A stretch of DNA of 50,098 bases from Alphaproteobacteria bacterium (GCA_017307285.1 JAFKFI010000061.1:140225-190322), one strand, 5' to 3'; shown: positions 20,173-32,279, counted from the first letter of the stretch. Made by a program: numbers and translations. The notes: a model not told the origin generated them from the letters alone.

Positions 20173-20892
20173 GTGGATCGGGCAGTCGATGCGGTGAATT
20201 TGGGCGCGACGGGCGTCGATATGTCGCTGTGGGGCCTGTTCATGCAGGCCGACATCGTCGTCAAGCTGACGATTATCCTGTTGCTGGCTGCCAGCGTATG
20301 GGTTTGGGCGATCGTCTTCGAGAAATGGTCCAGCCTGCGCCGGGCCAACGCCGAGGGCGACAAGTTCGAGGACCGGTTCTGGTCCGGCGGCAGCCTCGAC
20401 GAACTGTATGACCAAGAGGGCGCTAAGCCGGGCAACCCGATGGCCGCGGTGTTTGGCGCAGCGATGGGCGAGTGGCGGCGGACCGCGCGCGTCGCGGGGG
20501 CCGACATCTCGCATACTGGCGTCAAGGAGCGCGTCGACCGCGCGATCACCGTGACAATCCAGCGCGAGATGGAGCGGCTGGAACGCTGGATGATCTTTCT
20601 TGCCTCGGTGGGAGCGACGGCGCCGTTCATCGGCTTGTTCGGCACTGTCTGGGGCATCATGCACAGCTTTTCCGCCATCGCCGCCATGCACAACACCAAT
20701 CTCGCGGTGGTGGCACCCGGCATCGCCGAGGCGCTGTTCGCCACCGCGATCGGCTTGGTCGCGGCCATCCCAGCGGTGCTCGCCTACAACAAGATCAGCA
20801 CCGATCTCGCCCGCTACGCGGCGCGGCTCGAGGGTTTTGGCGCGGAGTTCGGCGCCATCCTGTCGCGCCAGAGCGAGGAGCGGCCGGCGTGA
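20173..20892 (+). CDS. tolQ: Tol-Pal motor subunit TolQ
   Basis: A 239-residue MotA/TolQ/ExbB-family proton-channel subunit with three membrane segments: one near 30-48, and two in the C-terminal half (MIFLASVGATAPFIGLFGTV and ALFATAIGLVAAIPAV). With TolR it uses the proton gradient to energise TolA. The start is GTG 20173, three bases after ybgC; ATG 20221 would remove conserved N-terminal residues. Confidence 0.93.
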   Translation: MDRAVDAVNLGATGVDMSLWGLFMQADIVVKLTIILLLAASVWVWAIVFEKWSSLRRANAEGDKFEDRFWSGGSLDELYDQEGAKPGNPMAAVFGAAMGEWRRTARVAGADISHTGVKERVDRAITVTIQREMERLERWMIFLASVGATAPFIGLFGTVWGIMHSFSAIAAMHNTNLAVVAPGIAEALFATAIGLVAAIPAVLAYNKISTDLARYAARLEGFGAEFGAILSRQSEERPA

Positions 20893-20904
20893 GGGCCGCC
20901 TGAG

Positions 20905-21420
20905 ATGGCCGCCTATCTCAACGGCGGCAAGCCAGCCGGGCGCGGGCGCTATCGGCCACTAGCCGAGATCAACGTCACGCCGCTGGTCGACGTGATGCTG
21001 GTGCTGCTGATCATCTTTATGGTGACGGCGCCGCTGATGACGTCCGGCGTTCCTGTCGACCTGCCCAAGACCTCCGCCCAGCAGCTCAATTCCGATACCG
21101 AGCCGCTCACCGTGTCGATCAACGCGGAAGGCAAGATCTTTCTGCAGGAGCAGGAGGTCCAGGTCGACGACTTGGTCGCGAAGCTGCAGGCGGCGGCGCA
21201 GAACAACCCCGACCGACGCATCTTCGTGCGCGGTGACAAGGGGATCGCCTATGGCCGGATCATGGAGGTGATGGGCACCATCAACCAGGGCGGCTTCACC
21301 AAAGTGGCCCTGTTGGCCGACCAGACGAGTGCCACGCCGCCGGCCAAGTCCGTGCCTCCCGCCGCCGCGCCGACCAAGCCTGCCCCGGCCGCCGCGCCGC
21401 GTCCGCAAGGGCACGGCTGA
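20905..21420 (+). CDS. tolR: Tol-Pal motor subunit TolR
   Basis: A 171-residue ExbD/TolR-family protein with a single membrane anchor at about 26-44. The channel aspartate is in NVTPLVDVMLVLLIIFMV (D29). The periplasmic domain follows. The C-terminal 30 residues form an alanine-proline-rich tail (PPAKSVPPAAAPTKPAPAAA) that is longer than in enteric TolR. It lies 12 bases after tolQ. Confidence 0.93.
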   Translation: MAAYLNGGKPAGRGRYRPLAEINVTPLVDVMLVLLIIFMVTAPLMTSGVPVDLPKTSAQQLNSDTEPLTVSINAEGKIFLQEQEVQVDDLVAKLQAAAQNNPDRRIFVRGDKGIAYGRIMEVMGTINQGGFTKVALLADQTSATPPAKSVPPAAAPTKPAPAAAPRPQGHG

Positions 21421-21441
21421 TCCCGGCCCCGGACCGCGTGG

Positions 21442-22431
21442 ATGAACCCTCGCCGGATAACCCCGGAGCTGCGTCGTGGCGCCGTCATCTCGATCGTCCT
21501 GCACGTGGTGCTGGTGATCGTGCTGCTGGTCGGCCTGCCATCCATGCGCAAGCCCGAGCCACCGCCAGAGCAAGCGATCGCGATGGTCTTCGAGGGCGAC
21601 GCGGCAAGCGCACGCCGGGCCGAGACGCCCGCGCCTGTTGCAGCTCCCTCGAGCGAGCCGTCCCCGGCGGAGGAGAGCGCGCCCGAGCCGCCGAAACCGA
21701 CGCCGACCGAACCGCCGCCACCCCCGCCGCCTCCGCCGCCACTTCCACCGCCGCCCGCTCCGGCGCCGCCCGCGCCGACGCCGCCCCTGCCGGCACCGCC
21801 GCAGACGCCCACGCCCACGCCTACTCCCGCGCCGCCTCCTCCGCCCGCGCCGCCAAGCCCGCCCCAGCCGGCGCCACCGAAGCCGACGCCGCCTCCGCCC
21901 GTTCCGCCGCCCCCGGCTCCCCCGCCGCCGCCCGCGCCGCCGAGTCATACCTCACAGCCGAACCCGACGAAGAACCCGGCGCCCGAGAGCCCGGCGCTGC
22001 AGAACACGCTGGAAAAGCTGCGGGCAATGCAGCGCCAGAAGCAGCCGCCGCAGGCTCGCGCCAATCCCGCGCGCGGTGGCGCGCCGAATGGCGGTGGCAG
22101 CCCGCTCGGCGACGACACCTCGAAGCTCTCAGCCGACCAGGCTCGTGCGGTGGGCGCCGAGGTGCGCCGCTGCTGGACCTATGACGCGGGGGCGAAGGGC
22201 GTCGATCAGATGCAGGTTCTGCTCACGGTGCGTACCGACGAAGCAGGGGTCGCTCGCGTGGCCAACGTGGCGCCGGCAGATACCGGCCGGATGAGAGATC
22301 CGGTGTTCCGCGCCTTCGCCGAGCGCGCGGTGCGGGCCGTGCTGAGCGCGCAATGCGCCAGTCTGCCGCTGCCGCGCTCGATGCTCGGGCAGCCGCAGAC
22401 GCTGACCTTCCGCTTCAGACCCGGGGAATGA
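21442..22431 (+). CDS. tolA: TolA with a long proline-rich linker
   Basis: A 329-residue periplasm-spanning protein anchored by one membrane segment (about 14-33, [17 protein letters not shown]). Residues from about 83 to 167 are more than half proline, including a run of ten, where enteric TolA has a charged helical domain II. The C-terminal domain (from about 229, [17 protein letters not shown]) is TonB/TolA-like and has two cysteines that could pair. It links the TolQR motor to TolB-Pal. The proline run should need EF-P for efficient synthesis, which is inference from known EF-P action. Confidence 0.88.
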   Translation: MNPRRITPELRRGAVISIVLHVVLVIVLLVGLPSMRKPEPPPEQAIAMVFEGDAASARRAETPAPVAAPSSEPSPAEESAPEPPKPTPTEPPPPPPPPPPLPPPPAPAPPAPTPPLPAPPQTPTPTPTPAPPPPPAPPSPPQPAPPKPTPPPPVPPPPAPPPPPAPPSHTSQPNPTKNPAPESPALQNTLEKLRAMQRQKQPPQARANPARGGAPNGGGSPLGDDTSKLSADQARAVGAEVRRCWTYDAGAKGVDQMQVLLTVRTDEAGVARVANVAPADTGRMRDPVFRAFAERAVRAVLSAQCASLPLPRSMLGQPQTLTFRFRPGE

Positions 22432-22447
22432 ATTGGGACAGGGAACG

Positions 22448-23860
22448 ATGATGACCGGTGAGACGAAGATGATCGGCCCCCGCTCGGTGGCCTTCGGCCG
22501 GCGTGGCCTCATTGCCGGCGGTTTGGCCGGGACGGCGGCGCTGCTCGGGGCGCCCGCTGGCCTGCGCGCGCAGCCCGCGCCGGCGGCGAGCGGCCAGAGC
22601 GCCGTGATCGACGTCAATCGCGCGCGAACCGAGCCGATTCCCATCGCCATTCCCGACCTCGGCGCTGGCGCCGGCGGCGAAGCGGGGCGGCTTGGTCATG
22701 ACATCGCCCAGGTCGTGACCGACGATCTCGCTCGGAGCGGATTGTTCCGCCCGATCGGCCAGGCTGGCTCCGTCCAGGCTAGCGGGCCGGCGGGCGACGT
22801 GCCCAACTTCTCGAGTTGGCGCGCGATCGGCGCCCAGGCGCTGGTCACGGGCAAGGTCGAGGGTGCCGGCGGCGGCAGCGTGCGCGTCGAATTCCGCCTT
22901 TGGGACGTGCTGCCGCAGCAGCAGATCCAAGGTACCGCCTACACCGCGACGCAGAGCAACTGGCGTCGCATCGCGCACATCATCGCCGACGTGATCTATG
23001 AGCGGTTGCTCGGCGAGAAGGGCTATTTCGACACGCGGATCGTCTATGTCGCGGGCACCGGGCCACGCGATCGGCGGGTCAAGCGGCTTGCCATCATGGA
23101 CCAGGACAGTGCTAACAACCGCATCCTGACCGATGGTTCCTATCTCGTGCTCACACCGCGCTTCCACCCGACGCGCGACCAGATCGCGTTCATGAGCTAT
23201 GCCCGCAATCGTCCTCGGGTCTATCTGTTCGACCTCGGCTCAGGCCGCCAACAGGTGCTCGGCGAATTCGACGGTATGACCTTCGCCCCGCGCTTTAGCC
23301 CAGACGGCAGCCACGTCATCATGTCGGTGACGCGCGGCGGCGGATCGGACATCGTGGTGGTCGATCTCGCCAGCCACAGCGAACGGCGGCTGACCAATTC
23401 CGGCGCCATCGATACCAGCCCCTGCTATAGCCCGGACGGCTCGCAGATCGTGTTCAATTCCGATCGCGGCGGCGATCAGCAACTCTACATCATGGGAGCC
23501 GGTGGCGGCGGGGCGAGGCGCATCAGCTTCGGGCGCGGCCGCTATGCGACCCCGGTGTGGTCGCCACGCGGAGACCTGATCGCGTTTACGCGCCTGTCCG
23601 GCAGTACCTTCTCGATTGGAGTGATGAACCCGGATGGTTCGGGCGAGCGCATCCTGTCGGAAAGCTTCTCCGTGGAGGGACCGACCTTTGCGCCCAATGG
23701 GCGAGTGCTGATGTTCTGGCGCGAGACGCCGGCGCGCGATAGCCGTGGCGGCGGCTATTCGTCGCGCTTGGTGTCGATCGACATCACCGGCTTCAACGAG
23801 CGGCCCGTGCCAACCCCGACCGACGCATCGGACCCCGCGTGGTCGCCGCTGGCCGGCTGA
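22448..23860 (+). CDS. tolB: Tol-Pal beta-propeller protein TolB
   Basis: A 470-residue periplasmic protein: an N-terminal domain followed by a six-bladed propeller with repeated FSPDG motifs ([33 protein letters not shown]). The leader is [19 protein letters not shown] with two arginines at 18-19, a twin-arginine-like form; enteric TolB uses a Sec leader. ACAGGGA lies before ATG 22448, and a TTG 15 bases upstream is an alternative. TolB binds Pal and is released by TolA during outer-membrane constriction. Confidence 0.92.
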   Translation: MMTGETKMIGPRSVAFGRRGLIAGGLAGTAALLGAPAGLRAQPAPAASGQSAVIDVNRARTEPIPIAIPDLGAGAGGEAGRLGHDIAQVVTDDLARSGLFRPIGQAGSVQASGPAGDVPNFSSWRAIGAQALVTGKVEGAGGGSVRVEFRLWDVLPQQQIQGTAYTATQSNWRRIAHIIADVIYERLLGEKGYFDTRIVYVAGTGPRDRRVKRLAIMDQDSANNRILTDGSYLVLTPRFHPTRDQIAFMSYARNRPRVYLFDLGSGRQQVLGEFDGMTFAPRFSPDGSHVIMSVTRGGGSDIVVVDLASHSERRLTNSGAIDTSPCYSPDGSQIVFNSDRGGDQQLYIMGAGGGGARRISFGRGRYATPVWSPRGDLIAFTRLSGSTFSIGVMNPDGSGERILSESFSVEGPTFAPNGRVLMFWRETPARDSRGGGYSSRLVSIDITGFNERPVPTPTDASDPAWSPLAG

Positions 23861-23898
23861 GCGATGGCGAGCACCCACGACAATCCACGCGAGCAACC

Positions 23899-23927
23899 TT
23901 GACCGTTTGCGCGGGCGAGGCTAATCG
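23899..23927 (+). promoter_or_regulatory. Candidate promoter for pal
   Basis: TTGACC (23899-23904), a 17-base spacer and TAATCG (23922-23927) lie in the 153-base tolB-pal gap, about 85 bases before the pal start. The -35 matches five of six consensus bases; the -10 is poor. Separate transcription of pal would raise this abundant lipoprotein above the motor subunits. Confidence 0.3.
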
Positions 23928-24013
23928 CCCGCGATGGCGAAACGCGTTGCCGTGGCGCCGATCAACCATGCCCAGCTTCACCGTCTTGCCTCCGCAATCA
24001 GGGACAAACCCTT

Positions 24014-24496
24014 ATGAATGCAAAGATGATGGCCCCCTTGGCTGCGCTCGCGCTGCTGGCGGCGTGCTCGAGCAATCCCGAGACGCCAGCAGCTACGACC
24101 TCCGGGACGGGCGCCTCGGCTTCCACCGCGGGGCCGGTGCCAGGCAGCCAGGAAGATCTGGTTGCGAACGTTGGCGACCGCGTCTTCTTTGCCTTCGACT
24201 CATCGCAACTCAGCGGCGAGGCGCGCTCAACGCTCGACCGTCAGTCGGGCTGGCTGGGACGGTATCCGCAGGTGAGCGTGCAGGTGGCCGGCAACACCGA
24301 CGACCGTGGGACGGAAGAATACAACCTTGCCTTGGGACAGCGACGCGCCAACGCCGCGCGCGACTATCTGGTGGCACGTGGGGTCAACTCCTCGCGGATC
24401 AGCACGATCAGCTACGGCAAGGATCGGCCGACCGCGTTGGGCGACAACGAAGAGGCCTGGGCACAGAATCGCAACGCGATCACATCCGTTCGCTGA
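24014..24496 (+). CDS. pal: Peptidoglycan-associated lipoprotein Pal
   Basis: A 160-residue outer-membrane lipoprotein. The signal peptide ends in a LLAAC lipobox with the lipidated cysteine at 18. After a flexible linker, an OmpA-like peptidoglycan-binding domain carries FFAFDSSQLSGEA and the binding-site motif GNTDDRGTEEYNLALGQRRA, with the usual D and R contacts. GGGA lies nine bases before ATG 24014. Confidence 0.93.
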   Translation: MNAKMMAPLAALALLAACSSNPETPAATTSGTGASASTAGPVPGSQEDLVANVGDRVFFAFDSSQLSGEARSTLDRQSGWLGRYPQVSVQVAGNTDDRGTEEYNLALGQRRANAARDYLVARGVNSSRISTISYGKDRPTALGDNEEAWAQNRNAITSVR

Positions 24497-24569
24497 GCGG
24501 ACGTCCGATCGATCCCGCCGATCCGTCCCGGGGCGCGGACCGCGCAGGAACGGGCCGAGGAGTTGCCGC

Positions 24570-25478
24570 ATGAGATTGTCGCTCACCCGCGCGCTGCTGC
24601 TGACGGGCGCGATCTTCGTGTCCGTGCCCGCGTCGGCGCAGATGGATAGCCGCGAAGGGATCGCGCTGCAGAACCAGATCCTGGAACTGCGCCGCGATAT
24701 GCAACAACTTCAGTCCCAAGTCGGGCGAGGCGGCGTCGTGGCTCCCGCGCCCGGCGGTTCCTCGTTGGGCGGCGCCTATGGCAGTGGGCCTGCTATGCCG
24801 CCGCCGGGCGGCGACATGACGGCACAGCTGCTGCAACGAGTGCAGGCGCTGGAGGAGCAGGTTCGGTCGCTGCGCGGGCAGGTCGAGGAGATTGCCAATC
24901 AGACCCAACGGCAGAATGCCGAGATGGCGAAGCAGATCGGCGACCTGAACTTCCAGCTACAACAAGGTGGGCGGTCGACTGGCGCCGCGCCACCCCCGGC
25001 TGCACCGCCGCGAACCGCCAGCCCTCCGCCGGCCAATCTCGGCGGCGCCCCGGCCAATCCCCCGCCGGCTGCCGCTTCGGGTTCACCAGCCCGGCGGACC
25101 CCCGAGCTGGCGCTGCAGGAGGGTCACGCAGCCCTGGCCCGGCGGGACTATCCGGCGGCAGAAGCTGCGGCGCGGGAGGTACTGCAAGGCAGCCGGACAT
25201 CGCCGCGCGCCTATGACGCGCAGTTCCTGCTGGCTCAGGCCCTAGCTGGCCAGCGCAACTATGCCCAAGCAGCGATCGCGTATGACGACACTTACAATCG
25301 CTCGAAGACCGGCGGGCATGCGCCGGATGCGCTGCTCGGCCTCGCCAACGCGCTGACCGGGATCGGTGAGAAGCGGGCCGCCTGCGAGACTCTCTCGAAG
25401 CTCGCCGCCGAGTTTCCGCGCAGCAGCGAGGCGCGCGAGGGCGCTCCTGCCGTGCGGCAACGGGCCGGGTGTCGCTGA
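24570..25478 (+). CDS. cpoB: Cell division coordinator CpoB (YbgF)
   Basis: A 302-residue periplasmic protein with a Sec signal peptide ending in SAQ at residue 24. Next come coiled-coil segments (QNQILELRRDMQQLQSQ and a second near 90-130), a proline-alanine linker, and C-terminal TPR repeats from about residue 185. It coordinates Tol-Pal with septal peptidoglycan synthesis. GAGGAG sits seven bases before ATG 24570. Its stop overlaps the tilS start by ten bases. Confidence 0.88.
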   Translation: MRLSLTRALLLTGAIFVSVPASAQMDSREGIALQNQILELRRDMQQLQSQVGRGGVVAPAPGGSSLGGAYGSGPAMPPPGGDMTAQLLQRVQALEEQVRSLRGQVEEIANQTQRQNAEMAKQIGDLNFQLQQGGRSTGAAPPPAAPPRTASPPPANLGGAPANPPPAAASGSPARRTPELALQEGHAALARRDYPAAEAAAREVLQGSRTSPRAYDAQFLLAQALAGQRNYAQAAIAYDDTYNRSKTGGHAPDALLGLANALTGIGEKRAACETLSKLAAEFPRSSEAREGAPAVRQRAGCR

Positions 25479-26749
25479 GCCCTTCCGCACCGCCAGTCGA
25501 CGCTGCTGCCTTCGCCGCGTGCATGGCGCCGCTCGGGCCGTTCGAGCCCGCGCCTCGGCTCGGGCTCGCCGTATCCGGCGGAGCCGACAGCCTGGCGATG
25601 GCGCTTCTCGCGAAGGCCTGGGCAACGGAGCGGGCTGGCTCGGTGCTGGCGATCGTGGTCGATCATGGATTGCGGCCGGCATCGGCGGGTGAAGCCGTGC
25701 TCACGCGGGAGCGGCTGGCGATGCGGGGCATTCCGGTCCACGCAATCCGCCTTGACATCCCGCCCGGCGCGGCGCTGGCCGCCCGGGCACGCGCTGCCCG
25801 TTACGCTGCTCTCATTGCTGCCTGCGCGGAGCGAGGGATTCCGCACCTGTTGCTTGGCCATCATGCGGCGGATCAGGCCGAAACGCTGCTGATCCGCGCG
25901 ATCTCCGTCAGCGGCGAGGCGGGACTCGCCGGCATCGCTGCGCTGCGCGAGACCGATCAGGTCCGCCTGCTGCGGCCCTTGCTGACAATCCCGCCCGCTC
26001 GCCTGCGCGCCACGCTACGTGCCGATGGCCTCGAGTGGATCGAGGATCCGAGCAACGCCGACCAGCGTGCGCTGCGCGCCCGACTGCGGCGGCTGCGGGC
26101 GGATCGGGACGGCGTGGGGCCGGCAACCGCTGCCCTGGCCGCCGCCGCCACGGCGGCGGGTGTCGCCCGGCGGATAGGAGACGAGGATGTGGCCGCGTTC
26201 CTTGGGGCATCGGCCACACTGCGGCCGGAGGGGTTCGCGGTCCTCCGGCCAGGGCCGGTGCCGCTCCCGGCACTCGGTGCGCTGATCCAAGCCATTTCTG
26301 GCGGGCAATTCCCGCCTCGGACGGCTTCGCTCGCGGCGCTGGCCCGCGATCCGCGGCCGGCGACGCTGTCGGGCGTACGCTTGCTCCCAGCTGGCCGGCT
26401 CGGACCTGGATTGCTGCTGGTGAGGGAGGCGACCGCGATCGCGCCGCCGATCCCGGCCGAGACGGTGCGTTGGAACGGCACCCGGTGGGATGGCCGCTTC
26501 CGCCTGGCGTGCGGTGCGGTGCCGCCCGCCGACCTCTCGTTGGGGGCGTTGGGCGAGGCGACGGCATCGCTGCGTCGCGTTTCGCGGCTTCCCTCGGCGG
26601 TCCTGCGCACCTTACCCGCGCTCCGCCGAGAGGAAACGCTGTTCGCGGTACCTCATCTTGGTTATCCTGACGCCCAACGATGTGCGTCGGTCCCCCTGGT
26701 GTTCGACCCGGCCCGGCCCGCGGCCTGCGCGCCGTTCATGGCGGCGTGA
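25469..26749 (+). CDS. tilS: tRNA(Ile)-lysidine synthase
   Basis: A 426-residue PP-loop ATP pyrophosphatase that makes lysidine at C34 of tRNA-Ile(CAU). The PP-loop SGGADS is at 36-41; further family motifs are VDHGLRPAS and LLGHHAADQAETLLIR. The C-terminal half is weakly conserved, as usual. The start is GTG 25469, overlapping cpoB by ten bases. The position between cpoB and ftsH is typical for alphaproteobacteria. Confidence 0.92.
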   Translation: MSLSPSAPPVDAAAFAACMAPLGPFEPAPRLGLAVSGGADSLAMALLAKAWATERAGSVLAIVVDHGLRPASAGEAVLTRERLAMRGIPVHAIRLDIPPGAALAARARAARYAALIAACAERGIPHLLLGHHAADQAETLLIRAISVSGEAGLAGIAALRETDQVRLLRPLLTIPPARLRATLRADGLEWIEDPSNADQRALRARLRRLRADRDGVGPATAALAAAATAAGVARRIGDEDVAAFLGASATLRPEGFAVLRPGPVPLPALGALIQAISGGQFPPRTASLAALARDPRPATLSGVRLLPAGRLGPGLLLVREATAIAPPIPAETVRWNGTRWDGRFRLACGAVPPADLSLGALGEATASLRRVSRLPSAVLRTLPALRREETLFAVPHLGYPDAQRCASVPLVFDPARPAACAPFMAA

Positions 26750-26922
26750 CGGGTTTTGGCGGCTTGGCGGGCAATGGGGATGCAGGACCCGTCCGGACAC
26801 CCTATGTTTGCCGCATCGCGCCCCTCGTTGACCGTTTGTTGAGCGGGCGGGCATCAGGTTGACCCCGAAGGACGGGACGGACTCCCGGACGTGAGCGAAC
26901 TGACCCTAATGAGCCAACTGTC

Positions 26923-28842
<1,920 letters not shown>

Positions 28843-28859
28843 CCGGATCGCGGTCAGCC

Positions 28860-29882
28860 GTGCGGCTCATCGAACCGCTCGGCCTGCTCGACGGAGAGGC
28901 TGCTTCGGATGCAATCAGAGCCGGGCTTGCCTTGCCGCTGGCTGGCGGCCCGCTTGCATTTCCCTTAGCCCGGCTAATCGAAGACAGCGAGAGTTCGTCG
29001 CCGATCCCGGTTGCCGCGATTCCCGCCGATTGGGCGTCGGCGATCGAGCGGGTGACACGCAAGCGCCCAGCCTGGGCCGGGCTGCCGGCGGATCGGCCAG
29101 CTGTGATGGGCATTCTCAACGTAACCCCTGATAGCTTCAGCGACGGCGGCGTCTATCCCGATGCGGCCGCCGCCATCGCCGCCGGCGCCGAAATGGCGGC
29201 GGCCGGGGCCGACATCGTGGATGTCGGTGGCGAGAGTACGCGGCCGGGAGCCGTTGCCGCGCCACCCGACGTGGAGCAAGCACGCGTGCTCCCGGTAATC
29301 CGTGCGCTGGCGCACCGTGGAATCCGGGTGTCGGTCGACACAAGGAATGTCGCGACCATGCAGGCGGCGCTCGATGCGGGGGCCGCGATCGTCAACGATA
29401 TCTCAGGGCTTTCGCGCGATCCTGCCGCCGCACCGCTGCTGGCGGCGCGAAACTGTCCGGTGGTGCTGATGCACATGCGAGGCGAGCCCGCGACGATGAA
29501 TGCTCATGCGTGCTACGGCGACGTGGCAATCTCCGTTACCAACGAACTCGCTCTGCGCGTCGCTGCGGCGGAGCGCGCCGGGATTGCTGTTGAGCGGATC
29601 GTGATCGACCCTGGAATCGGCTTCGCCAAGACGGCGGCACACAATCTCGAGTTGCTGCGTCGGTTGCCGCTGTTGCTCAATCTCGGCTGCCGCGTGCTCG
29701 TCGGCGTGTCGCGTAAAGCTTTCATAGGGAAGCTCTCGGGCATCGCCAGACCAAGCGACCGCGACCTCGGTTCACTCGCTGTTGGGTTGTATTCGGTCGC
29801 GCGTTCCGCGTCGATCTTACGGACGCATGACGTCCCGAGGACGGTTCAGGCGTTTCGCGTGTGGGGTGCGTTGACGACCTGA
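28860..29882 (+). CDS. folP: Dihydropteroate synthase with N-terminal extension
   Basis: A 340-residue enzyme of folate synthesis that joins DHPPP and p-aminobenzoate. The TIM-barrel core starts near residue 80 with VMGILNVTPDSFSDGG; VGGESTRPGA, VSVDTRN, VNDISG, VLMHMRGEP and VSRKAFIGKL follow in order. About 80 residues precede the core, more than the usual short N-terminus, with no motif I recognise. The GTG at 28860 is 17 bases after ftsH. Confidence 0.92.
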   Translation: MRLIEPLGLLDGEAASDAIRAGLALPLAGGPLAFPLARLIEDSESSSPIPVAAIPADWASAIERVTRKRPAWAGLPADRPAVMGILNVTPDSFSDGGVYPDAAAAIAAGAEMAAAGADIVDVGGESTRPGAVAAPPDVEQARVLPVIRALAHRGIRVSVDTRNVATMQAALDAGAAIVNDISGLSRDPAAAPLLAARNCPVVLMHMRGEPATMNAHACYGDVAISVTNELALRVAAAERAGIAVERIVIDPGIGFAKTAAHNLELLRRLPLLLNLGCRVLVGVSRKAFIGKLSGIARPSDRDLGSLAVGLYSVARSASILRTHDVPRTVQAFRVWGALTT

Positions 29883-29967
29883 CTGTTCGGACTACTTGGA
29901 TCGCCCGGCTCTCCCGGGCTAAACGCTGTTCAACGACAATCCCGATCCACCGGAGCAACGATCTGCA

Positions 29968-31338
29968 ATGGCCAACACCAGGCGTCTGTTCGGGACCGAT
30001 GGCATCCGTGGCAGGGCCAACTCAGATCCGATGACGGCGGAGACGGCGCTCCGGCTAGGCCAGGCAGCCGGGCTCATGTTCACCCGTGGCGCCTATCGCC
30101 ATCGCGTGGTGATCGGCAAGGACACGCGCCTGTCGGGCTACATGCTGGAGCCGGCACTCACCGCCGGCTTCATCGGTGCGGGCATGGACGTCACGCTGGT
30201 CGGACCGATGCCAACGCCCGCGGTGGCGATGCTGACCCGCAGCCTGCGCGCCGATCTCGGCGTGATGCTCTCGGCCTCGCACAACCCTTACGAGGATAAC
30301 GGCATCAAGCTGTTCGGCCCGGACGGCTTCAAGCTGTCCGATCAGACGGAAGGTGAGATCGAGGCCCTGATGGCCTCGGATATGTCGGCGCGATTGGCGC
30401 AGCCCGCTGCTCTCGGCAGGGCGGCGCGCCTCGAGGACGCACATGGCCGTTACGTCGAGGCCGCCAAGGCCACCTTTCCGCGCGGGCTGCGGTTGGACGG
30501 GCTGCGTATCGTGGTGGATTGTGCCAACGGCGCCGCGTACCGCGTCGCCCCGGAAATACTGTGGGAACTCGGCGCGACGGTGATCAAGGTCGGCGTGACG
30601 CCGGATGGGTTCAACATCAACCAGGGCTGCGGCTCTACCGTGCCGGACTTCTTGTGCAGCCAAGTGGTCGAGCATCGGGCCGATCTAGGCGTGGCACTTG
30701 ATGGCGACGCGGACCGGATGCTGCTATCCGATGAGCGTGGCGAACTCATAGACGGCGACCAGATCCTTGCCCTCATCGCCCGCTCGTGGGGTCGGGCGGG
30801 GCGGCTGCGCGGCGATGGGATCGTTGCGACAGTAATGTCCAATCTCGGGTTGGAGCGGTGCATCGCCGGGCTCGGGATGCAGTTCCATCGGACGAAGGTC
30901 GGCGATCGCTATGTCGCCGAACTGATGCGCGAACGCGGCATCAATGTCGGCGGCGAGCAGTCCGGCCACATGATCCTCTCGGATTTCGCGACAACCGGCG
31001 ACGGGTTGGTCGCGGCGCTGCAAGTGCTGGCGGTGATCGTCGAGCAGGCCCGACCCGCGAGCGAGGTATGCCGCGTGTTCACGCCGCTGCCGCAGCGGCT
31101 GCGCAATGTCCGTTTCGCCGGCATATCGCCGCTGCGCCACACCCGCGTGCATGCGGCGCGGGGGGCGGCCGAGCGGCTGCTCGGTGGTTCGGGCCGGTTG
31201 CTGATTCGCGAAAGCGGCACCGAGCCGGTGGTCCGCGTGATGGCCGAGGGAGAAGACGAGACCCTGGTGCAGCGGGTGGTGGACGATCTCTGCGAGACCA
31301 TCGCCGAGATCGCCCAGATGCGGGAAGACGCGGCTTGA
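29968..31338 (+). CDS. glmM: Phosphoglucosamine mutase
   Basis: A 456-residue enzyme that converts glucosamine-6-phosphate to glucosamine-1-phosphate for peptidoglycan and lipopolysaccharide precursors. Active-site serine S104 is in [13 protein letters not shown], the metal loop DGDADR is at 245-250, the sugar loop is in GGEQSGH, and the phosphate site is [11 protein letters not shown]. The N-terminal FGTDGIRG is canonical. The ftsH-folP-glmM order is widespread. Confidence 0.95.
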   Translation: MANTRRLFGTDGIRGRANSDPMTAETALRLGQAAGLMFTRGAYRHRVVIGKDTRLSGYMLEPALTAGFIGAGMDVTLVGPMPTPAVAMLTRSLRADLGVMLSASHNPYEDNGIKLFGPDGFKLSDQTEGEIEALMASDMSARLAQPAALGRAARLEDAHGRYVEAAKATFPRGLRLDGLRIVVDCANGAAYRVAPEILWELGATVIKVGVTPDGFNINQGCGSTVPDFLCSQVVEHRADLGVALDGDADRMLLSDERGELIDGDQILALIARSWGRAGRLRGDGIVATVMSNLGLERCIAGLGMQFHRTKVGDRYVAELMRERGINVGGEQSGHMILSDFATTGDGLVAALQVLAVIVEQARPASEVCRVFTPLPQRLRNVRFAGISPLRHTRVHAARGAAERLLGGSGRLLIRESGTEPVVRVMAEGEDETLVQRVVDDLCETIAEIAQMREDAA

Positions 31339-31369
31339 TGGCGGCAGAGTCTTGACGGACGTCGGAAGG

Positions 31370-32182
31370 ATGACCGGTCGCGTGCTGATCGTCGCGGGCT
31401 CGGATTCAGGCGGGGGCGCGGGCATCCAGGCCGATATCAAGTCGGTGACGGCGCTCGGCGCATATGCCGCGACTGCTGTCACCGCCCTGACGGCACAGAA
31501 CACCCTGGGCGTGCACGGTGTCCATCCCGTACCACTCGACTTCCTACGCCTGCAGCTCGAATGCGTGCTCATCGATATCGGCGCCGACGCGATCAAGACG
31601 GGGATGCTGGCCGACGCCGCGACCATCGAGCTGGTGGCCGGCGTGCTGACCGAGCGGGCGCGCGGAGTGCCGCTAGTGGTCGATCCGGTGATGGTGGCGA
31701 AAGGCGGCCAGGCGTTGCTCGCAGCGGACGCGGTGGGTACCCTGAAGCGACGGCTGCTGCCGCTTGCTACTCTGTTGACACCCAACTTGCCGGAGGCAGA
31801 GGTGCTATCGGGAGTGCCGATTCGCGACATGGACGCGATGCGTCGCGCCGCGTCTGCGATGCTGACGCTCGGCGTACCAGCAGTGCTGCTCAAGGGTGGC
31901 CACATGGAGGGCGGCACGGTGGTCGACCTGCTCGCTACGGAGGCTGGCATCGAGGAATTTTCCTCGCCGCGGATCGCGACGCGCCACACGCACGGCACCG
32001 GTTGCACGCTTGCCAGCGCGATCGCAGCGGGGATCGCGCAAGGCATGGCCTTGCGCGACGCGGTCGCGCGTGCACGGGCCTACGTCCGCGCGGCGATCGC
32101 ATCGGCGCCCGGCCTCGGAGCGGGGCACGGCCCGATCAACCACGCCGTCACTGTCAGCGGACTGGCCGCCGAAGCGATCTAG
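31370..32182 (+). CDS. thiD: Hydroxymethylpyrimidine/phosphomethylpyrimidine kinase
   Basis: A 270-residue ribokinase-fold enzyme that phosphorylates HMP and HMP-P for thiamine synthesis. Family motifs are AGSDSGGGAGIQADIK, TALTAQNT, DPVMVAKGG, TPNLPEAEVL and the anion hole in HGTGCTL. I prefer ATG 31370 because homologues begin just before GRVLIVAGSD; a TTG at 31352 would add six residues and has as much space for a ribosome site. It lies 31 bases after glmM. Confidence 0.9.
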   Translation: MTGRVLIVAGSDSGGGAGIQADIKSVTALGAYAATAVTALTAQNTLGVHGVHPVPLDFLRLQLECVLIDIGADAIKTGMLADAATIELVAGVLTERARGVPLVVDPVMVAKGGQALLAADAVGTLKRRLLPLATLLTPNLPEAEVLSGVPIRDMDAMRRAASAMLTLGVPAVLLKGGHMEGGTVVDLLATEAGIEEFSSPRIATRHTHGTGCTLASAIAAGIAQGMALRDAVARARAYVRAAIASAPGLGAGHGPINHAVTVSGLAAEAI

Positions 32183-32245
32183 GCGCCCATCGGCGCTATG
32201 TAGCGTCGTGCGTTTGCCGCTTGTCGGCCGCCGGCGCTGCCCGTA

Positions 32246-32279
32246 AAGTTGCCTCAGCATTGCGAACCACTCGCAACTT
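32246..32279 (+). promoter_or_regulatory. Leader with two mutually exclusive hairpins
   Basis: AAGTTGC (32246-32252) can pair with GCAACTT (32273-32279), while TTGCGA (32260-32265) can pair with TCGCAA (32271-32276). Both pairings need bases 32273-32276, so only one can form. The structure ends two bases before the GGGG ribosome site of the next gene. Regulation by RNA folding is inference. Confidence 0.4.

Noticed and set aside
21680-21960. Simple-sequence repeat or CRISPR-like array in the CCG-rich stretch
   Set aside because: The repetition is the proline codon tract of tolA; there are no constant repeats with unique spacers.
26750-26922. Heat-shock promoter for ftsH
   Set aside because: I could not find a sigma-32-like -35/-10 pair; a TTGACC near 26830 has no acceptable -10.
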